From contig JAUIRK010000235.1 of NCBI GenBank assembly GCA_030549495.1, forward strand, positions 558,001 through 622,000: 64,000 nt of DNA. Reading direction: 5' to 3'. This document shows, piece by piece, positions 31,775 through 43,205 of the stretch. Each line of letters begins with the position of its first letter. Position 1 is the first letter of the stretch. Source of the DNA: Nectonema munidae (taxonomy: Eukaryota > Nematomorpha > Nectonematoida > Nectonematidae). A program made the position numbers and the translations under genes. The notes beneath the pieces were generated by a model. The model saw only the letters and a program-made list of their open reading frames with translations. It made no database searches and was not told where the DNA came from.

Positions 31775-34747
31775 ATGATTCAAAACTCTATAGGGCGGGG
31801 TACAGCCCGAAGTACTCCGTGGGTCCTTCCAGTAACCTACGTCAAAAAGAATACTGAAAAAAAACCAGAGAGAAAGAATAGTGTGGTAGATCATACTGAC
31901 AAAATTTCTTGTAATGTAATAAGATTAGCTTCATGGAATGTCGGCACAATGACAGGAAAAGCGAATGAAATTGTAGAGGAGATGATAAAGCGAAAGATTG
32001 AAATAGCCTGTGTACAGGAGACTAAATGGAAGGGTAATGCTTCTAAAATGCTTATTCAAGGATTCAAAATTGTTTATACCGGCTCAACAAATAAAAAGAA
32101 TGGTGTAGGAGTAATTTTGAGTAAAAAATGGCATGAAAAGATAATTGAAGTGAGAAGGATAAGTGACAGGATAATTTTATTGAAATTAAAGGGTTTTAAT
32201 GAAATTATTACTGTTGTGTCAGTGTATGCACCACAGATTGGTTGTAATAGGGAGGAGAAAGATGTTTTTGTTGATAAACTTGATAATTTACTGTCGGAAG
32301 TCGCAGAGAGTGAAACATTAATTTTAGCAGGTGACTTTAATGGTCAGATTGGGAAAAATAGTGATGGGTATGAGGGAGTCCATGGTGGACAAGGTTTTGG
32401 CAAAAGGAACGAAGAAGGCAACAGAGTATTAGACTTGGCACAGAGAAATGAATTGACCATCTGCAACACTAATTTCAAGAAAAAAGATGATCATTTAATA
32501 ACGTATAGTAATGGAGGCAGAAATAGTCAAATAGACCTTTTAATGGTCAGACAGGAGAAAAGAAAATATGTCAAAAATTGCAAGGTTATCCCAGGGATTG
32601 ATATTGTATCGCAGCACAGAATTGTCATGATCGACATGCTTATATCTAAAGAACAAAGGAGAAAAGTAAAAAAGATAGGGCGATTCAGGACATGGCTACT
32701 TGAAGACAGAAAAGTTCAAGGTAGATATCAAGAGTTAGTTGAAAATGGTTTGAAAGAAAAACAAATAGGTGATAATATTGAGGAAATGTGGAGTCATCTT
32801 AGAAAGAATCTGTTGACAGCAAGTTTGATTGTGCTTGGTAGAACGAAAGGTGGTAGAAGAACTCAAAAAGAAACTTGGTGGTGGAAAGAAGAGATTAGAG
32901 AAGTATTAAAAGCTAAGAAGCAAGCTTTTAAAAAATGGCAGGTAAGTAAGTTGGAAGAAGACAAACAAATGTATAGACTCAAGAAAAAAGAAGCTAAAAA
33001 AATCATTGCGGTATCAAAAGCAAGGGAAACAGACAAAATGTACGAGGCACTTGATAGTAAGAATGGTGATAAGCAAATTTTTAAACTTGCAAAGGCTAAG
33101 CAAAGAGATATCAAGGAATGTGGAAATATCGACATTATAAGGGACAAAGAAGGAAAAATTCTTTTTAAAGAAGAAGAAATAGAGGAGAGATGGAAAGAAT
33201 ATTTTAAAGATCTGTTAAACGTTGAAAACGAGCATAATTGCATCGTTGCAGGTACAAAAATTGAAGGTCCCGAGCTAGGTTTGGAGGAAAAGGAATTATA
33301 TGAAGCAATAAATAAAATGAAAATAAATAAAGCAACAGGATCGAGTGAAGTAAGTGTAGAAATGATAAAAGCTGGAGGAAGAGAATGCTGGAAGATGATG
33401 AGTAGATTATTGGAACAGATTTGGAAAGAAGAAAAAATGCCAGAAGAATGGACTAAAAGTCTTATTGTTCCAATTTACAAAAATAAAAAAGATGTGTTAA
33501 ACTGCGAAAATTACCGGGGCATAAAACTAATAGAACACGGATTAAAACTTCTGGAAAAAATTTTGGCTGAACGTTTAAGAAATCAAGTTAACATAAATGA
33601 TAACCAGTTTGGATTTATGAGAGGAAAGAGTACAGTAGATCCTATATTTATAGTTAGACAGGTGATGGAAAAGAGACTTGAAGGAAATCAGCCTTTATTC
33701 TGCGGTTTTGTAGACCTAGAGAAAGCGTATGATAGGGTTCCAAGGGATGTTTTGTACTGGAGTCTAAGAGAAAAAGGTGTAAGTGAAAAGTTAGTGAGAC
33801 TAGTTAAGGAAACCTATAGAAACTCTAAAACTTCCATCAGAACAATGAACGGATACTCACAGGAATTCGACATAAAAGTAGGGTTACACCAAGGTTCTGC
33901 ATTGAGCCCTTTTCTTTTTGCAGTTGTTATTGATGAAATCTCCAAAAATATAAGAAAAGAAGGAGTAAATGAACTTTTGTTTGCCGATGACTTAATAATT
34001 ATGGCAGATAGTGAAAAAGAATTACAGGAAAGACTAAGTATATGGCAAAAAAGTCTCGAGGAAAAAGGCCTAAAGTTGAATGCAGGCAAAACCGAAGTGA
34101 TGAAGGTTAGTAGAAATGACAAGACTGAGATAAGGATAAAAGACGTTCATGGAATTGAGTTAAATCAAGTTAAAGCGTTCAAGTATTTAGGATCAGTTAT
34201 TGAGATGGAAGGAGGATGTTGTAAAGACGTTCAGTCGAGATTGAATGCCAGTTGGGCAAAATGGAAAGAGGTTAAACCTGTTCTAAACGATAGAAGACTA
34301 GCCATGAATTTAAAGGCCAAGGTATATACATCAATAGTTAGACCCGTCATGACTTACGGATCAGAATGTTGGTGTCTGAGAAATAAGGAAAAGAAAAAGC
34401 TAGAAGTGTCGGAAATGAAAATGCTGAGAATGATGCTGAACGTTACGAGAAAAGATAGGATTAGAAATGAAGAAGTGAGGCATAGAACAAAAGTGACGAC
34501 GAGTGTTGTAGATGTAATGGAAAGAAACAAGATGAAATGGTATGGACACGTGCTAAGAAGAAAAAGCGATGAAAAAATAAAGATAGCGTACGATGCGCCT
34601 GTACAAGGAAAGAGAAAAAGAGGAAGGCCAAGATTGAGATGGAGGGATGATTTGAAAAGGTCCATGGAAAAATTTGCATTGAAAGAAAGCGATGCGAAGG
34701 ACAGAAACCTATGGAGAAACAGGATCAAGCCATCGACCCCCATTTAG
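31775..34747 (+). CDS. RTE LINE polyprotein: endonuclease and reverse transcriptase
   Basis: One open frame of 990 residues copies the element RNA at a nicked genomic site. An apurinic-like endonuclease spans about residues 48-290: SWNVGTM (Asn55), QETKW (Glu82), AGDFNGQIG (Asp187, Asn189), SQIDLL and SQHRIVMID (His281). The reverse transcriptase covers about 500-790: KSLIVPIYKNK, NYRGIKL, QFGFMRGKST, VDLEKAYDRVP (Asp647), GLHQGSALSPFLF and FADD (Asp738, Asp739), with the thumb after it. The C-terminal region ends in RWRDDLKRSM and has no zinc knuckle, as usual in RTE. Length matches the family (about 1000 residues). No stop or frameshift is present, so the copy is probably young. The start at 31775 is the first ATG of the frame; initiation nearer the endonuclease is possible. 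Confidence 0.9.
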   Translation: MIQNSIGRGTARSTPWVLPVTYVKKNTEKKPERKNSVVDHTDKISCNVIRLASWNVGTMTGKANEIVEEMIKRKIEIACVQETKWKGNASKMLIQGFKIVYTGSTNKKNGVGVILSKKWHEKIIEVRRISDRIILLKLKGFNEIITVVSVYAPQIGCNREEKDVFVDKLDNLLSEVAESETLILAGDFNGQIGKNSDGYEGVHGGQGFGKRNEEGNRVLDLAQRNELTICNTNFKKKDDHLITYSNGGRNSQIDLLMVRQEKRKYVKNCKVIPGIDIVSQHRIVMIDMLISKEQRRKVKKIGRFRTWLLEDRKVQGRYQELVENGLKEKQIGDNIEEMWSHLRKNLLTASLIVLGRTKGGRRTQKETWWWKEEIREVLKAKKQAFKKWQVSKLEEDKQMYRLKKKEAKKIIAVSKARETDKMYEALDSKNGDKQIFKLAKAKQRDIKECGNIDIIRDKEGKILFKEEEIEERWKEYFKDLLNVENEHNCIVAGTKIEGPELGLEEKELYEAINKMKINKATGSSEVSVEMIKAGGRECWKMMSRLLEQIWKEEKMPEEWTKSLIVPIYKNKKDVLNCENYRGIKLIEHGLKLLEKILAERLRNQVNINDNQFGFMRGKSTVDPIFIVRQVMEKRLEGNQPLFCGFVDLEKAYDRVPRDVLYWSLREKGVSEKLVRLVKETYRNSKTSIRTMNGYSQEFDIKVGLHQGSALSPFLFAVVIDEISKNIRKEGVNELLFADDLIIMADSEKELQERLSIWQKSLEEKGLKLNAGKTEVMKVSRNDKTEIRIKDVHGIELNQVKAFKYLGSVIEMEGGCCKDVQSRLNASWAKWKEVKPVLNDRRLAMNLKAKVYTSIVRPVMTYGSECWCLRNKEKKKLEVSEMKMLRMMLNVTRKDRIRNEEVRHRTKVTTSVVDVMERNKMKWYGHVLRRKSDEKIKIAYDAPVQGKRKRGRPRLRWRDDLKRSMEKFALKESDAKDRNLWRNRIKPSTPI

Positions 34748-34777
34748 GGGATAAGATGATGAAGAAGAAGAAGAAGA

Positions 34778-34797
34778 AGTTTATATAATATTTTTTC
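34778..34797 (+). repeat. LINE target-site duplication, right
   Basis: Exact copy of the 20 bases at 31338-31357, directly after the (GAA)n tail. Confidence 0.8.
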
Positions 34798-36865
34798 AAT
34801 ATTTTATATTCACAAAGGTAAAATATGATTTTTTACATTTTAAAATTTCATAGTTAAAGAAAACTGTCGAAAATTAATATATATTTTTTACTTTTTATGT
34901 GTCAGTAGTATAGGTCAGTATAATGTTTTTCTAATAAATTTAAAATTATTTTTGAAGTGAAAAATGTCGATCGAATGTACAAGTTTTATTGGATAATCGT
35001 AGTCAACTTTTATTTCGAAACAATTTTTATTTAGTTTAGATATCACTTTTCTGATTTTTAACTAAGAGCATTCGTTATATTTATACCGACAGTGTGCGAA
35101 AAATAATAACATTCTACCTCTCATGTGAGGTCAGTCAACTTTTATCTAGTTTCAAAAAATACCAATAATTAACGTTATGATTTTATATACTATTTTTTCA
35201 ATATTTTATATTCACGAAGGTAGAATATTGTTTTTTACATCTTAAAATGTCATATTTAAAGAAAACTATCGAAAATTAATATATATTTTTTACTTTTTAT
35301 GGGTCAGTAGTATAAGTCAGTATAATGTTTTTCTAATAAATTTAAAATTATTTTTGAAGTGAAAAATGTCAATCGAATATATAAGTTTTGTTGGATAATC
35401 GTAGTCAACTTTTATTTCGAAACAATTATTATTTATCATAAATACCAACAACCTGAAATTTTTATTTAGTTTAGATACAACCTTTCTGATTTTTAACGAA
35501 AGGCATTCGTTATATTTATACCGACAGTGTGCGAAGAATAAATCATATTATTGATTCTAACACGCTTGTTATTTATTTTAGCGCATAACTATGCCAAACA
35601 CATGTTGCATTACGCGTTTGTGAGCGCAGTGAATTCTTATATCGCATACGCTTCACCACATCTTTAGCACGCGTGTGTGGTTTATTTTATCGGGCTAGTG
35701 TACGCTTAGTTTATTTGTAGTGTTCCTAGCTTAAATCTTAGTCAAATATTAAAACGCTTATAACTTTCACATTTCTCAACAAAATGCATCATGCGATATA
35801 CTAAATTAAAGCATTTTTTATGGGCTTTCAGAATACATTACTTATATCATAATTACTTGGGAAATACCATTTTATTGTTTTTATATTCCATGGGCTTCAT
35901 TACCATTAATTAGTAGATGAGGGATGCATATTTTTTATATTTGGCAATTTTAAACTAAGGCTTGTTAAATTTTGACAAATTTTCACCTTTAATTTGTAAC
36001 AATTTCCAAGACAATTATAAAACCACTCTACTATCAGAACCTAATTTATTTGTAGATATTTATAAAATAGAAATTAATTGTATTTTTACAATTTGACAAA
36101 TATTCACCTTTAATTTGTAACAATTTTTGAAGACAATTATAAAACCACTCTACTATCAGACAGAACCAAAATTTATTTTTAGATTTTTAGAAAATCTTTT
36201 TAGTTATCGGTTTTTTTATAAATTAACCTTCGTTTTTTACTTATAACTTTTGAATTAGTTCTCCAAAATTTAAATGCGGGTTTGATTTACACTTTGATTC
36301 CTCGAAAAAAATATGTTTTGGATAAATATTATTTTTATTATTGTTTACTGCTTATAAATTTCTAAAGATAAATAGATCAAAATATGTGTTTTAATCAATT
36401 TTTCTCAATAAGTAACCTCATGAATTTATATTGTTTTTTTTCTTTATAAACTACTCCCTTACAATACCCCAAATTTATTTCTATATTTTTATAAAATAAT
36501 TATGATTTTTCAATCTAACACACGTGCGCATACACACACACATTGAAGAAATATTATTTCTGTATGAAGTTTTAGGAAACTCTTCTGTAAAAAAATGGGA
36601 AAAATTTACTTTTAATATTTTTTACAATGAACACACCAAAATAATCATCGAGATTATAGTTGTATTGTAAGCTCTTAATCGTACCATAACTGCACGATTT
36701 TTGAAGTCAAATTATCTTGTTTGTAATTCTGAATGCATCAACCTTCTAGCTCAGTAATATATTTGAAGAAATATTTTTTCAGTATAAAGAGTTTAGGAAA
36801 CTTCTCTATTATGTAATGATATATTCTCATAACCTGTACGGTTGAACGCGGGTAGACAACTTGAG

Positions 36866-37170
36866 TTTCATCTCCAACCTGTATATTACGATGATTCATC
36901 TCCAACCTGTATACGACGATGATTCATCTTCAACTTGTGTACACAATGGTTTCTATTCCATGTACAAATGACTAGGGAGACAATGTTCAACTTTCTGTTC
37001 ACATTCTGCTAGATGTAAGATTTGATATACCTCATTCGGGGAGACGATGCTACATAAGTTATTACCTATATACATTATACCTGTATACTACGATGGTTCA
37101 TCTCCAACCTGTATACCGCGATAATTCATTGGTTCATCTCCAACCTGTATACCGCGATGATTAATCTCCA
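36866..37170 (+). repeat. 28-bp minisatellite blocks (copy B)
   Basis: Units containing CATCTCCAACCTGTATA occur at about 36866-36945 and 37076-37170, equivalent to 30176-30475 in copy A. Confidence 0.6.
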
Positions 37171-38505
37171 ACCTATCAGTTCATATTTTGCTAGATGTAA
37201 GATTTGATATACCTCATACGGGGAGAGAATGTTAGATAAGTTATTAATTTTTTCACGATATTAAATAATATATTTTATAAAATAATCAAAATAAAATTCT
37301 GTAATCAAAGAATCGAAAAATATTCTTTAAAAAATCGCAAAATATAAACTTTCTGTTCATATTTTGCTACCTCATACGATGTTACAAAAGTTATTACCCA
37401 TATTTTGCAATTTGTACGATTTTAAATATTATATTTGTCAAATAATCAAAATATAATTCTGTAATCAAAGAATATTCTTTAAAAAATCAAAAAATATCAA
37501 ACTTTCTGTTTATATTTTGCTATTTCATACGATGTTACAAAATTTATTACCTATACTTGTAAATTTGCACGATTTTAAATATTATATTTGTCGAATAATC
37601 AAAGAATCGAAAAATGTTCAAATCCAAAAATATTTATTCTTTTTAAATATATCGTTGGCTCCCCTTACTTTTAAAATTGAAAGATAAACCTAGTCTTTAA
37701 TAATTAATTTTTATCAAATTATGCGCATACGAAACTAAAAGTAAGGGGAGCCAACGATATATTTAAAAAGAATAAATATTTTTGGATTTGAACATTTTTC
37801 GATTCTTTGATTATTCGACAAATATAATATTTAAAATCGTGCAAATTGCAAAGTATAGGTAATAACTTTTGTAACATCGTATGAGGTAGCAAAATATGAA
37901 CAGAAAGTTTGATATTTTTTGATTTTTTAAAGAATATTTTTCGATTCTTTGATTACAGAATTTTATTTTGATTATTTGATAAAATATATTATTTAATATC
38001 GTGAAAAAATTGCAAAAATATAGGTAATAATAACTTATCTAACATCCTCTCCCCGAATGATGTATATCAAATCTTACATCTAACAAAATATGAACTGATA
38101 GGTTGGAGATTAATCATCGCGGTATACAGGTTGGAGATGAACCAATGAATTATCGCGGTATACAGGTTGGAGATGAACCATCGTAGTATACAGGTATATA
38201 GGTAATAACTTATGTAGCATCGTCTCCCCGAATGAGGTATATCAAATCTTACATCTAGCAGAATGTGAACAGAAAGTTGAACATTGTCTCCCTAGTTATT
38301 TGTACATGGAATAGAAACCATTGTAGTATACAGGTTGGAGATGAATCATCCTAGTAAACAGGTTGGAGATGAATCATTGTAGTATATAGTTTGGAGATGA
38401 ATCATCGTGGTTGGAGATGAATCATCCTAGTATATAGTTTGGAGATGAATCATCGTAGAATACAGGTTGGAGATGAATCATTGTAGTATACAGGTTGGAG
38501 ATATA
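36868..38505. repeat. Long inverted repeat with about 0.8-kb arms
   Basis: The left arm (about 36868-37669) and right arm (37738-38505) are inverted copies separated by about 68 bp. The inner edge is sharp: CGTTGGCTCCCCTTACTTTT faces AAAAGTAAGGGGAGCCAACG. Arms differ by scattered substitutions and small indels, and the 28-bp units are expanded in the right arm near 38320-38505. No target duplication or coding region seen. Confidence 0.85.
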
Positions 38506-38885
38506 ATCTATGTATGCATCTTTGTATCGCACAATTTTTTGATCAATTAAAAGTGTATGCATTCAACATGCACTACATTCATTCAAACATGACACGCATA
38601 ACTTTGTTTACAGTTCAATGAAGGCATGCATTCATACAATTTATTTATCGTATATATGTTCATCTTACAATACATTTTTCCATGTGTCAAACATAAGCAA
38701 AAATTTGGTGCATGCTGCTAACAATAACTCAAATGTTATTTCCGTTTTTTTAACAAAAATTCATGAGTTATAAATTACGTTGCTTTTCCGGTCCAAAATT
38801 TTTATATATAGTACACATTTGTGTTTGTTTCCTTTATCATTATTTCAAGTTTTTTTCATTATGGAGACCGAGTTGAGTTAAGCTT
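38506..38885. other. Non-coding spacer
   Basis: Nothing recognised, except a possible 3' splice site (TTTATCATTATTTCAAG) ending near 38851. Confidence 0.35.
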
Positions 38886-38888
38886 GAA

Positions 38889-39143
38889 TGATGCTCTAAA
38901 TCCAACACAAGACGAAAGCCAAGGCACTTTCATGATTTATATTACTCCTCCTCCGTGCCTAAATACTACAATTTGGATACTGAAGAAGATTCGGCTGATC
39001 TCTCTAACACTTTGATCCTGCCGCCGCCTTTTCTTCATTTTGCAAGCACGCATCTTGAACAAGGACATTTTTCCTCATCATCACCGTTTTCTAGGCAAGC
39101 AAGTGCAGCTGCAAGCACATATGATGTCATATTTACTAAGTGA
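38889..39143 (+). other. Candidate terminal coding exon, product unknown
   Basis: An open stretch ending at TGA 39141-39143 reads SSSVPKYYNLDTEEDSAD, then ILPPPFLHFASTHLEQGHF and SPFSRQASAAASTYDVIFTK. It is serine- and alanine-rich, with better codon variety than the AT-rich flanks. I do not recognise the family. Upstream the frame closes near 38887, so it would need splicing or is a broken remnant; a different frame just upstream (VELSLNDALNPTQDESQGTF) also looks protein-like. About 115 bp of it are duplicated in inverted orientation at 40920-41040. Could be the last exon of a host gene or part of an unrecognised element. Confidence 0.3.
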
Positions 39144-39145
39144 GG

Positions 39146-40100
39146 GATGAACTGATAATTCTGATTGCATGGGACTAATCGTAGCTCCTAATTTATTCAA
39201 TATATATTCTCTAAGTGTGTGTGTGTGTGTGTATGGTGCTGTAAAAAAGTATTAATATTATAAAAAAAGAAAAAGAATGTAAATGAAGCATTTTAAATGA
39301 TAATGAGTTTTTCTCTACTCAAATCTTCATATGTCCACCGAAAAATTCAATAATAAGCGATGTAGATAGTGCTGATGAAAACCACGAACTTTCAATTTTG
39401 CAAAAAAGGCACTAAAAAGATGTATTGAGTGTAATGTTGTTCTTCATATGCACTGCTTCAACGCTTTTCACTCAAAATAATAATACTAATTTTTTGGTGC
39501 AATAAATTTCTTGTTTCTTCAAATATTTTTTATTATTTTAAATTAAATGCATTTTTACAAAAATAATGAAATGATATGTTTTCCTTTAGGACAATATAAC
39601 TTTTAGGGTAGGATTTGTTTTTTCGGTCTAAAATAATATATATTTTGTTTCTAGCAAGTTTATAAATGTGTAATTATCTTTTTTATCTATCAAACTAATC
39701 ATATATTACCATAAAACACATGCTAGAGGTTGGTCATTAATGGGTATTAAAAATACTAAATCAACTAATTAAAATTATATATCAAAAACATCTAAAATAG
39801 TTTATAAAAAAATTGCATAAAATACTATTGATAGATTAGGTTAAAGTTGTTTCTTAAATATGGCTTAAATTTTACTTAGATAAGCTCATAAAGGATGGTC
39901 AAAATGCCATTTCAAAAAAGGTGGATCATAATCATGAAAGAAGAAATGAAAATATTGTGCTTTTCAACAAAAGTATCAGAGAAGAAGTAATAAATACCCA
40001 CAAAAAATATAACTATGCTAAAAACTGACTAAGAGAACATATTGAAATTATTTTTGTATGTTTTGTAATGATGTAAAATGGGCAAAAATTATGACATGAT
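39146..40100. other. AT-rich non-coding stretch with (GT)n
   Basis: A (GT)n run lies at about 39216-39233. No gene seen. Confidence 0.4.
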
Positions 40101-40119
40101 TAAACCTACGCTCAGATCA

Positions 40120-40192
40120 TAATACACACCACCAATGATCCTATGTTTCAAGCGAAGCGAGAAACGACCACATGATCGGCTAGTAAAAATAT
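40120..40192 (-). mobile_element. End of the CTCGAAACATAGG dispersed repeat
   Basis: Read on the minus strand: TTACTAGCCGATCATGTGGT, then CGTTTCTCGCTTCGC and GAAACATAGGATCATTGGT. This matches the left end and interior of the 5105-5206 element. Confidence 0.5.
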
Positions 40193-40919
40193 ATTCTTTT
40201 TAATGTGAAAGATGAATGACTTTTATTCATTTTAGATTTGAGTATACCTAGTTAATATTGCTATGTTGTAAAAAAAAAGTGTTTTATATAGTAAAACATA
40301 AATATTTATCTGGAATCCATTCTCAAACTTAATAATGATTTCTAAAAATCTTTTTTTATTTGAAACAATCATAAAATTAGTCTTTTATATTGACTTTTAA
40401 GTTATTCAATTATACTTAATGTTTTATATTGATAAAAGTTATCATGTACGACTTGAATTTTTCATGTTATGAAAGTCATTAATAAAATAAGAAAACAGAA
40501 TTTGTTCAAATATTAACCCTTGAGGGACTAGCTCATTGGAAATGCCTTGTTTAAAAAAGTATTGAAAGTATATAAAAAGACTTTACATTTTAAAACTTCA
40601 TGAAATAATTTTTAATTTATTTGTCTAATGGCTTTTGTTATATTTTTTTATATCAACCAAAATAAACAAGTGGCTCGTTTGAAGAAAAAAAAGTTAAATT
40701 ATAATCTAAAAATAGTTTAAAAAAATAATAAAACAATATTCAAAAGCTTATCCAAAATGCAAATCTAATTATTATATGACTAATAAAAAACTATCAATTA
40801 TAGATTTATCTAACTTTTCAATTAATTTAACATCATCGAAAAATAAAAAAATTAAATATGAGGGGTTTGGAAAAATAAGAAAAATAAATTTGATTGGTTT
40901 TGCGTTGGGTTGTGCAACG
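40193..40919. other. AT-rich non-coding stretch
   Basis: Nothing recognised. Confidence 0.4.
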
Positions 40920-41043
40920 AGTTAAATCATCGCTCACTTAGCAAATTGACATCATATGTGCTTGCTTGTATAGAAAATGGTGATGATGAGGAAAAATGTC
41001 CTTGTTTTTAAGATGCGTGCTTGCAAAATGAGGAAGTGATGAC
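40920..41043 (-). pseudogene. Inverted, diverged duplicate of the 39.03-39.15 kb sequence
   Basis: The minus strand repeats CATTTTGCAAGCACGCATCT, GGACATTTTTCCTCATCATC and AGCACATATGATGTCA from 39036-39145, with a deletion of about 12 bp, an extra A run and other changes that shift the frame. It lacks the upstream part of the candidate exon. Confidence 0.55.
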
Positions 41044-43205
41044 GTTAAATTCAAATGTTTACTTTGTAACGAGAGACATTTTAAATAAAAGTCTATGTTA
41101 TTTGGTCGATCTTCTGTCAAAAGCTTTCTTTCCTTTGTCTCTCCTCTCTAAGATTATTCAGATGCTCAGCCCAAAGGTATTTTTTGCTTTACACCCTATC
41201 TTCTTCCTATTTTATCAATACAGTTTAACTAAATTTTTACCAATACGACTTTTTCTATGTTAAATTATATGTCTCTTTGAAGTAATTAATAAAAGTTGGA
41301 GTAATTATTGTATCTATTCTCCACGAAAATGTGGACTGTGTAGTGTTGTTAAATCCAAGTGATCATACTTTGATTTTGAATTATGGGTTTTCATTTTCTT
41401 TTTAGAATTTGCTCTCAAGTATCTTATTTGCTATTTTTATTTTTGATTTTAATATGCTCATTCAAAATGAATCTGTGACACGAATTCATGCACATTCTAT
41501 GGGCCTTCATACAAATGATGAAATATCCAAATATCATTAGACTATTTCATTCCCACATTCATCTGTTTATACTATTACAATTGTAAAGTAGCTGTGGGAA
41601 CGATTCATAGGGGCCATAAACTACACTTTTTAATTGGGTCATTGCAATAAATGGAATTTAATTAACTATAAAAAATTCAAACTTGGTTTGATTTCTATTT
41701 GTTCGAAACGAGTAAATATAATTTCGTTAATATAAGTACAGAAACTTTTAAAACTAAGTTTAAGGCCAAATTTATAACTGCTAAAATTTAATCCATTTTT
41801 TCTAAACTCCTTGAAACTAATCGAATTTTCAAAATGTTTATTGAAAATAATAGTAATAGTTACAAATTAAGTCGTAGGTTTCGGGACAGTAAACCTTACT
41901 AATTCATCTTAGTAGATTTTACTAATTAAATTAGTGGAAAAAGTAACTATAATAGTAATTTTTTTGTCCCTAATTCTAGTAACCACGTAGTAGTAATTAC
42001 TAATTCATTAGTAGAACTTTTCAGACCAAATAACGAACTAATACCTATAATAATTAAAAGCTCAACAAATTTATTGCAAACAATTAAAAGAATTAGAACA
42101 TGCAGATTGTACTTCATGTAATGTCAAAAACTCAAATAAAAGCAATATTAAAATGATAAAAAAAAAACGTGCACATATGGGTTCTAATTTTATATAATAC
42201 ATTGAGAATTTTCCCATTTATAGTTTTATCTTTGAGGCCTAAAAACATATTCTGTATAAACAACATAGTATTATTTATAGCTTTTGGATAAAATAAATTG
42301 AATGCATATACATACATATCAGCATTAGGAATATCTGACAAAATCTCTGGAATTAAAAGATTATCTGAAATTAATGATAAATATTTAAATGTTTTATGAT
42401 TATATTTCAAATGAATACCTGTTTCTCATCTTTAAGAAAAGGATATTTAGATTCATTTGTTGTGATGCCATTAACTTTATGGGTACTGATCTCCAAATAT
42501 ATCAACAAAACGCGTAGGATACTTTAAACACTAAAAATGCATACAACGAAAATGTTCATTTTTGCTGATTCTGTAAACTAACATGGGATTGGAAATTATA
42601 TAACAAGTCAAGAACTGTGTGTCTTAGCCATTCAACGTGTTTTGGTGTACAGAATTTGCACATAAGAATTTTGAATATCTATAACAAAAATATTTTTTAA
42701 CACGATAGCAGAACTTCATAAATCAAATGTTCTTTCATTTGCATTTTAATATTGATAAATAATAATATACTTAATTCTATGAATTCCTTATATATATCAT
42801 TAAATTCATCAATATTTAGGTGTACAAAATGTAAACATTCCTGTTTGTCTTCATGATTTTTTCCCTGATTGACATCCAAAATATTTCAAAGCCATCTTTA
42901 TCATATATTGTATGATACGAAAATAAAACACATATGTTTACTTTCAAAAATAGTAAAAAAAGGCTTCTTAAATATAAAAATGTTTGGATAAAATAAGTAT
43001 TAATCTGCTTTTAAAAAAGTGTGCCAATTTATAAGAAATGTTTTTCTAAGCACATGTGTACATTTTGCTTACGCCTAAGACACCACTATAAGACTCCAAG
43101 GCAAATGAGAAATAATGTTGAAAACACGCAAAGAGGATTAGTAAAGGCTCTAAATAAAACCATGAAGAAGGAATGTAATTGGGGCTGTGCGAATGGAACA
43201 AACTG
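41044..43205. other. AT-rich non-coding stretch
   Basis: No gene identified. Small open frames at 42132-42410 and 42697-42879 (minus) have no recognised motif. The region 41880-42060 has loose ACTAATTA-type repeats. Confidence 0.4.

Larger units (their letters stand above)
31358..34777 (+). mobile_element. RTE-clade LINE, apparently full length
   Basis: The 3.42-kb insertion is bounded by a 20-bp target duplication and ends in a (GAA)n microsatellite tail after AAGATGAT, both marks of target-primed reverse transcription by RTE-type elements. It consists of a roughly 415-bp 5' region, one open frame (31775-34744) and a very short 3' UTR. The 5' region starts with a 63-bp perfect palindrome. 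It carries GGCGTCATGAAGGGCATCC at about 31722-31740, a word type also seen in the SINE-like sequence at 52.1 kb. The element sits inside copy B of the local repeat, so it inserted after that unit existed. Confidence 0.88.
31050..37671 (+). repeat. Copy B of the large direct repeat unit, split by the LINE
   Basis: Without the LINE at 31358-34777 this copy spans roughly 3.2 kb and follows copy A block by block, including a second, partial repeat of the first block near 35105. It is the left partner of the inverted repeat centred at about 37704. Confidence 0.75.

Noticed and set aside
32863-34743. Long minus-strand frames rich in S, F and L opposite the LINE gene
   Set aside because: They mirror the lysine- and glutamate-rich LINE protein on the plus strand and have no motif of their own.
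27360-38510. CRISPR array suggested by regularly recurring 28-bp units
   Set aside because: Units are contiguous tandem repeats without unique spacers, and the genome is eukaryotic.
42132-42879. Two minus-strand frames that might form a small gene
   Set aside because: Composition is what AT-rich DNA gives by chance, and no motif or splice sites link them.
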